Shown: in pieces, positions 47,404 to 59,529 of the stretch | Numbering within the stretch: the first letter of the stretch is position 1 | How the letters are laid out: the number at the start of each line of letters is the position of its first letter | Assembly (NCBI RefSeq): GCF_000002235.5 | Contig: NW_022145606.1 | Location: 23,491,095 to 23,555,094, forward strand | Direction of reading: 5' to 3' | From: Strongylocentrotus purpuratus | Taxonomy: Eukaryota; Echinodermata; Echinoidea; Camarodonta; Strongylocentrotidae | Length of the DNA: 64,000 nucleotides | Notes under the pieces: model-generated | What the model was told of the DNA's origin: nothing | What the model saw: the letters and a program-made list of their open reading frames with translations, nothing else | Database searches by the model: none | Program-made: the position numbers and the translations under genes

Positions 47404-47965
47404 AAATAAGAAAAAATAATAATTTATGTTGCATATTATTAGATTATAGTGCTTATTTACCTTTATCACTGTACTCTCTACACAATGTATACCAATTACA
47501 ATATTGCCCCATGATTTGTATTGATTTTCATGTGTGTGACACTGAATAAGAATTAGTGATGATATCAATGATGGAAGACCGTTGTCCGTTCAAACTGGAA
47601 TGCTGCCATAGCCATAGGCTCAGTCTTGGGCAGGGGGGGGGGGGGCGGGGCAACAGTCTGCAATTAGTCCACTAAACTGTTGTTTTTGAATTTCATTATT
47701 GTCACATCATCCTTTTGAAAAATTAAAAGTTTCGAGTCACCCAATCCCAAATTGCCCACAGAAAATTAAATTGTTACGGGCATATTTGATTGTAAATTTC
47801 GTCAGCGAGTAAAGCGAACGAGCCCTCCCCCCCCAAAAAAAAAAACAGTAAACAAATTGTTTTGTACGCTTGCAATCCTCAAGGAATATTCATGAATACA
47901 AACCTCAATACCTGAATATGAGGATATTCGGCCATACCGTTGCGCGGAATTATTTTGACAATGAT
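47404..47965. repeat. Block U, partial copy upstream of TRIM-4
   Basis: Has G13 at 47633-47645, GTTTCGAGTCACCCAATCCC and GCCATACCGTTGCGCGGAAT, as upstream of TRIM-1 and TRIM-2. Confidence 0.6.
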
Positions 47966-47969
47966 GTAT

Positions 47970-48190
47970 TGCTAATAGATCTAGATAATAGTATACATTC
48001 TCAGATTTTATTGAATAATACTTTGCCAGTGTTTGTTTTGCGTGACAGCTAAAGCATGTGTATGCTACTATGCTTATCAACTAGGGGACCTACGCCCTTA
48101 AGTCATAAATGACAGTAATGAGGATTAATGCCCCACAAAAGGGCACTAATATGGCACATCGAAACGGTTGTGATCATAGGGCCTCACAGT
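47970..48190. repeat. Fragment of element C interior and SINE-like sequence
   Basis: Aligns with 28530-28750 (GATCTAGATAATAGTATACA through to GGGCCTCACAGTT). Confidence 0.6.
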
Positions 48191-48830
48191 TTCTTTTCCC
48201 GTATGTCTTCTATCTTTCACTCCCATCTCCATTTGGAGTTTTTTTTCTCTGCTGTACACTTCATCAAGGAAGCAGATCTGATCACCCAAAGCTCTTTTCG
48301 ATAATTTGATAAAACAATAGGTATTACCAGGGAGATGTGAGCTTTTACAGTAAACATCTACCTGTTATTACTGTACTGATTAATACCTTGTCAAGTGTGT
48401 GTGAGTAGTGATCGGGTAGGCCCTATTGTTCCTTTACTAAACCTAGCAAACTATTCAATAAAACATGTCCTCAGGAATGAACTGGATATGAACTCTATGT
48501 CGGCCACATTAATTATGTCTGTTTGAAATATTAACAGCGTATAATAGGAATACTTACTCATGAATTTGCAGCATATTTGTATTTCATTATAGTCATATTT
48601 TTGTAACAATATGTACATGGAGCCATCCCTATATTTCATTATATATGAAATGGTCGAGTATATAATATATGGCGCCCCCCCTCCCACAAAACTAGAGCAT
48701 GTTAATTTTAAATATTTTAATTGATAACTAGAATCTAATATGCCAAACGTTGTGAAATAAATGTAGTAATTCAGTATCTGCGATTTCAACCTTGAACCAC
48801 CTGCTTTTAAAGTAGATATTCATTGATTTT
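48191..48830 (+). repeat. Block A fragment
   Basis: TCTTTCACTCCCATCTCCAT, TACCAGGGAGATGTGAGC and AAATGGTCGAGTATATAATA occur in block A order. Confidence 0.6.
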
Positions 48831-49735
48831 AAAAACTAACTTTTTGTTCATTATTGCAAAGTTGAAACTTTGATTCGACAAGGTAATCTAAATGTAATGC
48901 TTGGAAACATTCGAAGTAATGGTTATTATAAATTACAAAACGCTTAAATACAGCCCCGGCATAGCACCTGAAGAGCTCTCCGAACGCTGCTGAGATGTGT
49001 GAGATCACAGTATGGACATGACTTGCACAAGCAGACGATGTCCCATGACATCCCACACATTTCCAGTGCCTGTGTTTTCATCTTCTCTTGAGTTCTTTCT
49101 CTTACTTTACTACCGTCAGGCTAAATGTATAATCTATTGCCTCACTCTAAACCCCGCGCATGGTTTTATTTTGATGACAAATGCAGCGATACAAAAATAA
49201 AAGAATCTGTCGCTTGTAAACAAAATAAGACGCCATTGTATATTCAGCTGCACGCACCGGGGTATGTTCGGCGTTTCAAGAGCGAACAAATGCCGTCCTT
49301 ATATCATTCAGGGGTTTTTTCAATTTGAAAGTCTGGTTTCTTTGATTGTTAATTAACCCCTATCCTGTGTATTTACAAGCAAAAGATTTTAGTTATCAGA
49401 ATCGGGTCATATCCCCTTTTGAATGGTTTGACATGCCATTACATATATATACACTAAACTCATTATAATTTGAGAAATAATAGCTTTGCAATTATGTTCA
49501 TTCTCTATGGGATGTCGTCTGCTTGAGCAGTGTTAGTCCATATAGTGACGTCATTAAAACATCGTTATTTTTCCGGCGAATCTCTCGTATATCCCAGCTG
49601 CTATGGAGGTGGTTGTATTTGTATTTTTATAAATCACCCGATATGTAGTTGACGTAAAACTTGTCCGATGTCCATCTGTTAGCTTACCAGTTTCCAGTGA
49701 TACATTAGTTGACATATTTGTGATCTTCTTTGAAT
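48831..49735. other. Intergenic, nothing recognised
   Basis: Moderately complex unique sequence; no frame with recognisable motifs. Confidence 0.4.
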
Positions 49736-49739
49736 TTCA

Positions 49740-50560
49740 CCTTTAACACAATACCCCCAAAAAATTCCACCTATATATCTACAGGCAAACCAAAAATGCA
49801 ATAGAACTGCTCGCTTAAAAACCTACGTAGGCCTGTGATAATGGCAAGCCCCAAACTTGATTATTAAATTAATTTGATAATAGGCCTATCAAGAAACACT
49901 GTTTCGTGGCTGTTACTTCATCAATCCAAAAGTTAGTATTACTCCTCTAACTATCAATGTTTGAGATGGATATAAGCAACGAGCTTGCAACTAACATCAT
50001 TTTTTAACCTACATTGTTGAAAAGAATGAATTCCCTCAACCGAGGATCCCATTTTGTCAGGGGGTGGTCTTTTACAAGAATACTCATTTCCTCATACAAC
50101 AATAATAACACTATTCAGTTCTTGTAAAGCGCATAATACGTTATGAAATAACATCTCTATGAGCTTCCAAAGAGCTTTGGAAATTATTACCCTAGCTTTA
50201 TAGCTCCGGCAGCCGTTATCATCGCACAGTGCATTCCAAGGAATAATACCACCATATACCCATTTACCTCACCTGGGTGGAGTGTGGCAAAATATGTCGA
50301 TCAATGTGTTGCCAAAGGACATTAGTGCCGCGGCGGGACTCGAACCGCGGACACTGTGATCGCCACTCCGATGACGTATCCACTCGACCTAAACACCTCT
50401 ACCATGACCAATAATATCATAAATACAGGCTAAAGAAATTCAATTTGCTAGAAAGCAGTTTTGGGAGGTTGAATTATGTTATTTTTTATTAAATCTCAAT
50501 GTGCCATGACGTAGATGATCTTTTCATCGTTATGCCTTTTATACTGATCTTATTCAATCA
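49740..50560 (+). repeat. Block A middle part, interrupted by a SINE
   Basis: Block A runs to 50106 (TACAAGAATACTCATTTC) and resumes at 50409 (ATCATAAATACAGGC), on either side of the SINE. Confidence 0.6.
50107..50408 (-). mobile_element. tRNA-derived SINE with 7-bp target duplication
   Basis: On minus the head has an A-box GGTCGAGTGG (50380-50389) and a B-box GGTTCGAGTCC (50336-50346), the RNA polymerase III internal promoter. A tRNA-unrelated body and a 3' end GCGCTTTACAAGAACTGAAT plus an ATT-rich tail follow. CAATAAT is duplicated at 50100-50106 and 50409-50415. The 3' end resembles LINE tails in this window, which suggests LINE-dependent mobilisation. Confidence 0.75.
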
Positions 50561-50779
50561 CTTAAAGAAGAAAAAATGATGGTGTCTTTTGTCGTAGACA
50601 AAACTTTTCAGGGGTAGCACCCTTAAACTCAAATGACGGGATAGCAACATCTGCAAGTTAAAAAAGCAAATGCATTACATGGTCAATTTGAATCTTTCTT
50701 CACATGGGAGTATCGTGAAAACATACCAACTGTGCTACCATGATCTACATGTAAAGCCATGCCAGCCATTAACGTGACG

Positions 50780-52260
50780 GTTCAGGGTGTAGAGAAACTT
50801 CTGCGAGGACTTGATACACGAAGGCGTCTGGTCCAGATTGGATAACACCAACAATTCTTAAAGAATGTTCCAGTAGCATTGCATCTATCTTAACCATTAT
50901 TTATCAGAAATTAATATCTACTGGTGAACTTCCAAGAGACTGGTTACGAGCAAATGTCACTCCCCTGTACAAGAAAGGTATTCGTCCGGAACCAGCTAAC
51001 TACCGTCCTGTGTCGTTGACCTCGATCCCATGCAAGATGTTGGAACATATTATTTATCATAGCGTAATGTCTCACCTAGAGGAAATCGGTTACCTGAACG
51101 GCAAATAGCATGGCTTCCGTAGGGGCCACTCATGTGAGACCCAGCTAGCCTTGACCGCCAATGATCTTGCCAAGATGCCTGGAGGACAAAAGCCAAGTCG
51201 ACATCATTATCATGGACTTTTGCAAGGCGTTCGATATGGTCCCACATGAGAGACTCCTCCCAAAACTTCATCATAAAAACTTCCTTGCAAAAAGATCTCA
51301 ACAAGTTGTTGTTGATGGTGCCTCCTCATCTGCCATACACGTCACGTCAGAAGGCCCTTTGCTGTTTCTCAGGTACATAAACGACAAATCCGACGGAATA
51401 ACGTCAGAAGCCCGACTTTTTGCCGACGATTGCATCACGTATAGGCAGATAAAGAGCAACCAAGATAGTCTGGATCTACAGAGTGACACAAATCGCCTGG
51501 TTGCTTGGAAACAACGCTGGCAAAAGAAATTCAACGAAACAAAATCTTATGCAATGCATGTTACTCATAAATAGAAGATAACCGAAACACAGTATCGAAT
51601 GGGGGATTCCGTTTTGGAAGTCGTACTCAAGCACGCATATTTAGGGTTAGAACTTGACAGTAAACTCAGCCGGGAAAATCACATCCAAAACGTTACATCA
51701 AGGGCAAATCGGATGCTTGGATTACTTCGGAGAACCCTCTTAGCTGCTCTACCAAAGTAAAAGGAGTTTCATATAAAACTGTTATCTCGACTTGAGTAAT
51801 GTGCCTCAGTATTGGATCCTTATCAGAAGGAATACATAAAACAACTCGAAGGAGTTCAACGACGTGCTGCAAGACTCGTCTTGAACCGTCATGAACGCCG
51901 GAGCAGCGTCTCTGATATGATTTCCTATCTGAAATGGCAACCATTGGAGCACAGAAGAGCAGCCCAGAGGTTGAATTTCCTCTACAAATCCACCCACAAC
52001 TTAAATGATGTTGATACCGACCACTACCAAAACAGATCGTCTGGAGTAGGGGTATCTACAAGAATACGCTCTTCAGTATCATTCAAGAAGTTATCCGCTG
52101 TAAAGGACTGTTATAAACACTCTCTATATCCCAACTTTCTCCCGACCCATGTTAGAAATACCCCCACCCTTAGAGCCTTTAAATATAATTTACAAAAGCT
52201 CAACATGGGCGAAATAGTTGCTAGAGCCCACTTCAGAAATTAAGTATGCTCTGCTCAGTC
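50780..52260 (+). pseudogene. Non-LTR retrotransposon reverse transcriptase, broken
   Basis: The RT can be followed through several frames: TGELPRDWLRANVTPLYKKG, NYRPVSLTSIPCKMLEHII, HGFRRGHSCETQLAL, then DKSQVDIIIMDFCKAFDMVP, a damaged GVPQG region, FADDC (catalytic, intact), AMHVTHK, YLGLELDSKLSRENHIQNVT, and QLEGVQRRAARLVLNRHERR. There is a nonsense codon in the NGK*HGF region, at least two frameshifts and a deletion before GPLLFL. Upstream endonuclease was not found. It is clade-related to the fragment at 11810-12110. Confidence 0.85.
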
Positions 52261-52329
52261 GACTGCGCCTGAATGTTACATCCTAACTGAAGAGTTATGC
52301 AGTAGCCCACCAGAACCAGAACTAGAACC

Positions 52330-53570
52330 AGACACCTATCGATACTGATGTCTTACCATATTAAAAGCATATATGAATAGTTATAAGTAATATTAACATG
52401 ATTTTGGTCACTGATCAATAAACATCAAGAATCAGTTTCTGTTTACAGGTTAAACACCCGATACCAAAGCAAATCTTGATTTTTCGTTGTCATAATAAGC
52501 GTTCATATAATACCTTAGCTTTTGAAGAGCATTTTCGAGCAAACGATATCTCTTTATATTATCTCACGTTATTAATTTTACCTTTTCCTTCATCTCTCCC
52601 TTCGCTTTCACTTTTTCCCTTGTTTTCCTTCTTGTCTTTTTCCTTATTTGTGTGGGAGTACCCCCCCCCCCCTAGCTACTCAATTGGCCATACATAATAA
52701 TACTACTACTACTACTACTACTAATAATAATAAATTTATATAGCGCAGCTTTTATACAAAATATATTCAGCTGCGCTGGTTAAGAGCTCCTTTTTTTTAC
52801 TAAATTCTACAAAATAAGATTTCTCAGTTGAACAAATAAGTTTTTAAATTGGATTTAAAAATTGGATTTAAAAACATGGCCCACATCTACAATCAATTTT
52901 CATAACTTTCCGTGATTTTTGTAGATTTTGTTGTTTTTCATTTTCCATAACTTTCTATAAGAATTTATATTCCAATGACTTCAATAACAATACTTATTTC
53001 TGTATATTGAATTTTTTTAAAATTATAATATACTTTTACGTTTCAACTATAGTCTAGATTGAGGAATATCGAAGACCTAAGCATCTCTGAGTAAAACAAA
53101 CATTCCAGTTTTGTTCGGTTCATGTTTCTTATGAGTAGTGCATGCGCACAATCAAAATATGGGGGACCATCTACTATTTAGGAGGCTGTGTCTTATATCG
53201 GAGACTTTCGTCAGTATATTTGGTAGCCTAATTAGGACTTGGGAGACAGTTTCCCATTTGGGGTACCAATAATTGTATTGAATATGCTGCAAAAAGATTT
53301 CCTTGGCTCAAATCAGAATACTATTAGCACATTCCTTGTTAAAATTGACCCCTTCTGACCGTATAATTAAAAAGTTCACCATCTTCTTTTTTGAAATGAC
53401 AACATATTTTTCGTTTTAATCAATACACACAATCAATAGGCTCATGGCCTCAGGAAGATATGGTATGGCCGAGGAAATTGCCTTGTTGTTGATGTTGTTT
53501 CTTTAGTTCTTTTGTAAGGTAGTCTCCAATATGGGGGACAGTCTCTCGAATAGGCGAGTCTCGCATTCGA
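52330..53570 (+). repeat. Block A, 3' part
   Basis: CCTATCGATACTGATGTCTT, poly-C near 52660, GTTTCAACTATAGTCTAGAT and the GAGAC cluster at 53160-53260 follow block A order. A LINE 3' end interrupts it. Confidence 0.6.
52695..52872 (-). mobile_element. CR1-like LINE 3'-end fragment
   Basis: Reverse complement of 34290-34440: an (ATT)n tail, TTTATATAGCGCAGCTTTTA and CAGTTGAACAAATAA. It is a very short 5'-truncated copy of the family at 33610-34440. Confidence 0.75.
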
Positions 53571-53574
53571 CCAT

Positions 53575-53860
53575 GCGCCCCGCCCCCCCCCCATTCAGTG
53601 TTATTTAGGGTACGCATATGCGTGTTCCAACCGACCCCCCTTTTCAGCAAAAGTCCGGTGTGTAAAGTCAATACGGCTCGACCTTTTTCTTTTGTATACG
53701 AGCCTTTTTCAGCACCCCCCCCCCCCTTTTTTCAGCAAAAGTCCGGTGTGTAAAGTCAATACGGGTCGACCTTTTTCTTTTGTTACGAAAAGGACATTTT
53801 GGCAACACGCATGGGGTCCGTCCGTTCTCGGAGTGGGGGGGGGGCCGGGCCATGCGCCTG
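53575..53860. repeat. Low-complexity C/G tracts with a 90-bp tandem duplication
   Basis: TTTTCAGCAAAAGTCCGGTG and the following ACGG(C/G)TCGACCTTTTTC occur twice, at about 53640 and 53730, between poly-C runs. Confidence 0.75.
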
Positions 53861-54295
53861 GCCATTACTGATGAACACAGTAGTGGTCTAAGTGTAAGAT
53901 CTTGCTAGAAATTGAATTATTATTATTATTATACATAATGTATAGCTGTACAATGTAACATCATGATATCTCAAGAATTAAACATGCCCTTCTCGTGAAA
54001 TATAAGCTACCTCACAATAATTTTTACTATAGATTTATCACTTTGGTTTAACTTTAGAATACCCCACCAAAACGTAGTATCTCCGTTGGTCGGCCGGAGA
54101 GGTGCACGTAAAGCTCCTGATCTTTTGCACGAATATGGGCCAATATTGTTCACAATCATGAATTATTTATTGTATAACCATTTGGTTGACGATCAGCCCT
54201 GCATGAAGTCTTTCGTCTTCTTTGTCTGTTGTAAGGGGGAAAATAATTCGTTTAATACAATTATGGAAATGCAAGCATTACTTTAAACAAACAGA
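53861..54295. repeat. Block A end and element E fragment
   Basis: GTAAGATCTTGCTAGAAATT and CTTCTCGTGAAATATAAGC are block A. From about 54190 CAGCCCTGCATGAAGTCTTT matches element E at 43415. Confidence 0.5.
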
Positions 54296-54595
54296 CCTTT
54301 GTTATTTCTGGCTCATTTTCCTGATTGAGGTGTCACTGATATGAAAGGGCAGAAAATGAAAACGAAAATTATCGATGTTTTATCATAACTTAATCACAAT
54401 TATAATTAATAAATGACACATATTTGTGAAGCTTAGATCCTCCTCTTGTATTTGATGCAACTGATATGATGCATATTTCACGCATTAGTGATAAAAAACA
54501 ATTTGAAGAAAGGATACTTAAAAAGTCATTTGGCGAACGGTATCTGAATTTTAAAGAGAAAAATCACATTCTTAGATTATTTTAATATTCTTTAA
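54296..54595. mobile_element. Element E fragment, copy 2
   Basis: TCATTTTCCTGATTGAGGTG and GCGAACGGTATCTGAATTTT match both arms of element E. Confidence 0.5.
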
Positions 54596-55010
54596 AATTA
54601 TTATAGCCACTAAATAATTATGTCATTATGAGATCATATGGAAGGACACTATATAAATTATGTTAGTTTAGTTGAAGACAAAATCATCACCCGACATTTG
54701 ACGATTCTAAAAGTAACCTTGCTCGCACCTTAACGATTTTTTCTTCTAAATTAAAACATTATGCTATGGAACTGATTGTGTGTTTAATCCTTTTTGTTCC
54801 TTTTCTTAGTTCATACCTTGTAAACGATATGGGTTTACACATGGACCCTTAATTCTTAAGACAGCGAGAAAGAGAGAGAAAAAAGAATGACTGTGCCTGG
54901 AAATTACACACATCGATTTCCGATTTCCGATCCCCGTCAGTCATACCATAATATACGGACTGACACACTCTTTATGATATGATGTCACTGTTTGACTATG
55001 ATGACTCATA
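54596..55010. other. Intergenic, nothing recognised
   Basis: No supported feature. Confidence 0.4.
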
Positions 55011-55440
55011 CGCCTGGGCTTGTAACAAGAGTTACAGAAGAGAGAAGAACAAATTCGAAAGAGACGTTCTGAAAGGAGACGCACCCTGCCTAAAATCATT
55101 TGTAATGCAGTTCACGCTGGTCGGTTTTACATAGAAAAATCAGACTATGTACCCTGATTGTAACCTGAGGTGCGTGGGTGATTAGAAGCTCAAAAACCTG
55201 TTTGTCGAATAGATTCTTTAGAGTAAATTTACTATAGAAAACTATGTGAAGTGTAAGCATGTCCAAATATGGGTATTATTTCGTTCCGCTTCGATACGAC
55301 CATTCCTCGCTAATATAATATCCGAGAACACACAGACAGACATATAACTGAAGTGAAAAATGGAAGCAATATTTTAGCTTTCCTTTATGACACATTACCT
55401 GACATGAGGCCCACCGTCCGTAAGAAGATGTCAGTTTTAT
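55011..55440 (+). repeat. Repeat R, copy 3
   Basis: Matches 21662-22080 (TTCACGCTGGTCGGTTTTAC, ATTCCTCGCTAATATAATAT). Confidence 0.6.
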
Positions 55441-55446
55441 ATAAAC

Positions 55447-55975
55447 AGTGTGTCCCAGAAAAAACGAAACCGAGAATTATCGATGTTTTATCATAACTTA
55501 ATCACATTTATAATTGATAAATGACACATACTTGGAAAGCTTAGATCCTCTTTTCTCATTTGATGCAACTCATATAATACATATTTCACGCATGAGTGAT
55601 TAAAATGAATTTGAAGAGAGGAAACCAAAAAGTCATTTGGTGAATTTCAAAGAGAAAATCACATTTCTAGAAAGTTGAGTTTCTGCCCGTTCATATGACA
55701 CCCCAATCAGGAAAAATAAGCAAGGAATGACAAAGTTCTGTTTGTTTAAAGTAGTGCTTGCATTTTCATAGTTTTATCAAACGAATTCGTTTTCACTGGG
55801 TGCCTGCCGTAGCAACAAACAGAGTTGACAAAAGACTTAACTCCATTTCGTTGACAATCAGCCGTAGACGAAAGACTTCATGCATTTTGATGTTTGCTTT
55901 TACCATCGTACAAAATCTGTAATTCGGCTTTCGAGCCGCGATTGATTTGTTATTGCAATAAACCATTACTACTCC
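55447..55975. mobile_element. Element E, copy 3 (carries the hAT empty site)
   Basis: Starts near GTGTGTCCCAGAAAAAACG. ATTTCAAAGAGAAAATCACA, ATATGACACCCC and CATTTCGTTGACAATCAGCC follow the order of 42640-43430, without the 473-bp hAT insert. Confidence 0.65.
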
Positions 55976-55982
55976 TACTACT

Positions 55983-58900
55983 GTTAATGTCAATGAATTT
56001 AAGGACTTTCGTCCCCTTTTGCATGTTGTATAATAAGGCCTTGTGTCAATTGTGACTATACAATTATGTTACCAGAGCCAAAATGCCTCATCCTTGCCCA
56101 GGTATAGACGTAAAAAACTTAAGAAACTGAAAACATGCTTATGTGGGTATAGGCCACTTTCTCATCATTACCACAATACTAATAACATTTAGTCCAACAT
56201 TTATACAAATTTGTAATGATTATTACTAAGGATTAGGGTTTCTGCAATATATTCATGGATTGTATGTTACTCTATTCCGATGAGCTTTTATAGTGGTGAT
56301 TGCTTGGATCAACTTAATTTAGAGGTAACGAGTCAAAAATTCATATTATACTCACTATTTGCCTTGTTCCTGCTAACTGCAAAATGATTTGTGGACTAAA
56401 CAGCGTCGAGTCGTCTCCTCGGTATTATTTATCAAAAAATAGCCGAGCTAAAAGGATTCACACATATCCTTCCCCAGTAAAAAAAATAATAATAACTGGC
56501 AACAAGTTACATAAAAGGTCTATTCTAGAAGCGTCTCTCTCGCAAGATAAGAAGAGCGTGTGTTTATATGTAATGATTCCGGTTTGACAGACGCAAAACA
56601 TGCACTGTGTCGAAGAAAATGTTATACAAATCAATCTAATGCAGATTCCCTTTGCTTAAATGTGCTTCCTTCTACCAGATCTCCATGTAGAAGTGGCGGA
56701 TAACCCGCATAAGAGAAACACAAAGACAAGTAAGATATTTCATACGGCTGTGCTTGTAACAAGGGTAACAGATTAAGAAAGAAGAAAAAAAACATTTGCA
56801 AAACATTCTGAAAGGAAACGTACCTTGCTTGAAATCTTTTGTGATGATGTTCAGGAGCGTGGGTGCTTAGAAGCTCGGAAACATGTTTGTCGAGTAAATT
56901 TACAATGGAAAAATATTGGCAATGTAAGCATGTACAAATACGGGTATTACTTATTTCCGCTTTGATACAAACATTCCTCGCCAATATAATATACGAAAAA
57001 ACTCAGGCAGACACAAAAGTTATAACTGAAGTGAAAAATGAAAACGATATTTTAGGCTTATGTTTATGACGCGTTTCTCGACATTCAGGTCCACACATCA
57101 ACATCCTTAAGAAGATTTCACTTATATACTTGTAATATAATGTATTTCATGAAATAAGTGAACATCTAACATGTAAATACTAAACTACATTCATGCCTTT
57201 CGCTATGGTACGCTTTAGTTCAGCCTAAAAGGGATTTAACCGTTAAGCTGATGTTGAACAGATTTAATGTCATATGCCGAGCTCAAAGGTTTCTTTATAG
57301 AAAAGACACTACTACTGATTTATTTTAATTCGATTTGATAAAAGAAGAATGGCCAGATGCTTGAATGAACATAATGTATTGATGCATACAAGCAATTCAA
57401 TCGTAAAGTACAATATTAGTTTCGTAGTCTGATAATTAAAAAAACGGAGAGGGGTATGTCAGGACAAGAACTACCATAAAGACAAGAGGACTCACGATGT
57501 TAAGTTACATGTGCATAAAAGAACAAAATGAAAGAACAATCATATTCACATGTTCACATTCAATTTGTTCACATCAATGATAAACAAATATAGTCTAACA
57601 CATTTGTCTGGTTTTAAATACCAATAGAATGAATGTAACTTTACCATCAACCAATTAATCTAATAATAAAGAATTTCGGCCTTTTAAAATTATAATAAAC
57701 TATTTGTCCAAAACTAATCAGTCTCTACAAATATTAATCAACTGTTTCCACATCAGTAACTCTTTAATATCCAATTTCAAATGTTAATCCCTTATCTCAT
57801 TTAGAATTCAAGTAACGATGCAAAAAAGTAGATGTTACAACAACTTACAAATACAACTCTTAACTCTTGTCAAGATACGTTGTGTACTCCTCTTACATGT
57901 GCATCTTGATTTATCCAACTTTAATAAAGTACTGATGAAGTGCATTCCCTGTGAAATATAAAGATTTTTTTAATCTCATGAATAACACAATATATCGTCC
58001 TTGTTTTCACGAAGTGACGGTAGTGAGGAAAATCGTAACGCAAAGTGAATGCAATTTTTTTTCACTACCGTCACTTCGTGAAAACAGCGACGATATATAC
58101 AGGTTCACATGTATATTTGGCTATCCTGACTCGCCCAACCAAACTCTTACTCAATACCCCGCGTTGCTCAGTGGTATACGAAACACTCCTGGATGCAGTG
58201 ATAATGAGGAATATACAGCACGACCCTAATGAATATGCAATACAGTGCACAAGATTGTATTGATACACCTATCTTTGGAGCTTTCTGTCCAATCCTCTGG
58301 TTATAATTAACCAAAATCAATGAGTACAAATGTCTAGTGTAGCGTATGAGAGGAGGGGGGGGGGCTTTGGCAGGACGCAGAACACCAAGCCACACACAAA
58401 GGAGTAGTGTGAGTCATACTTTGTACAATGATGAATGACGTATGTCAATAGATGAGAACAGAAAGAAAAAACCCTGCAAATACAAAGCAGGGAAACAATG
58501 CACCATAACAAAATGATAATTGATTATAATATAAATGTTCAACATCATCTGTTATCTGACTCGTACACCAAATTACACCTTTAAAAAAAACATTTATAGG
58601 TACAAGTATTAACATTTAAAAAACAACCATACAAACACATGACTCTTCTATCACAAATAAATAAATCCAACTGTTTAATCCTATCAAACAGTCATTAATA
58701 TAACTGGGCAATCCTGACTGATTCGCCCAACTAAGGTTTAACCAGAACCACAGTGTTTAGATGTAGCCTCACACCTTGCTGTTCTATCCAGTCACTCTTC
58801 TGGAATTATATTATATGTAGCAAAACAACATTACCCTACGAGTGCGAGTACTAATTCCTTCTATATAATAGTAAACTACAATATATTTAATAACAATATC

Positions 58901-59526
58901 TGAAATGTATTTTGCATCCACAAAAACATAAAAATCGTTAAAGTCGTGTCATATAAAATAACCGAATAATTACAACGTTTGCTGAATTTGCACAACTGAT
59001 GAAGTGATAATGAAATGACATCATACAGTGTATTTAGTATAAATGACATAGTCGATATTCCGGATACCCTTCTAGTATAACTGCGGCTATTAATACATAT
59101 TTCTCCACAATTTAATCACAGAACGACAATTTACATCTTCTACAAAGACAAACAATGAATCAACAATGGAAAGAAATAATAATGTAACAATGCACTATTA
59201 ACAATGACTCATACTCCTACTAGTGAGCATCTATACAAAATAATTAAATACTACATCAACATTGCTATACAATTGATGATTAACTACTTATACTTTTGTT
59301 TACATGAAAACGAAAGTACAATTATAACCATCGTCTTTTATCAACATATTCACATACAAATAATAAATTATACCTGGAGTACCCTCCGCTGTGATCAAGC
59401 TCAACAACTCATAACTGATGGGAGTCACTGAACACGGGTCTCTATACACAGCAACAACATCTCTTATTACTGCCAACCCCTTAAATATTTAAGACATACA
59501 TATCAATTACTTGTGTATAGTATAGT
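55983..59526 (+). repeat. Segmental duplication SD, copy 2
   Basis: Aligns with 24371-28376. It includes repeat R copy 4 (56738-57245). It is shorter because the 508-bp palindrome of copy 1 is replaced by a 99-bp one and there are small deletions (for example near 56845). Confidence 0.75.
57995..58093. mobile_element. 99-bp palindrome in the same TATA site
   Basis: The ends TCGTCCTTGTTTTCACGAAG and the complement of TCGTCGCTGTTTTCACGAAG form 32-bp arms with two mismatches. The flanks are AATATA and TATATACAGG, as at the 26449-26956 insertion, but the sequence is unrelated to it. Confidence 0.75.
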
Positions 59527-59529
59527 ATA

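Noticed and set aside
50336..50400. A functional tRNA gene
   Set aside because: A- and B-boxes are present but no complete cloverleaf; the sequence continues as a SINE with target duplication.
56631..56984. 117-codon minus frame
   Set aside because: Within repeat R; not open in the copy at 25020-25370.
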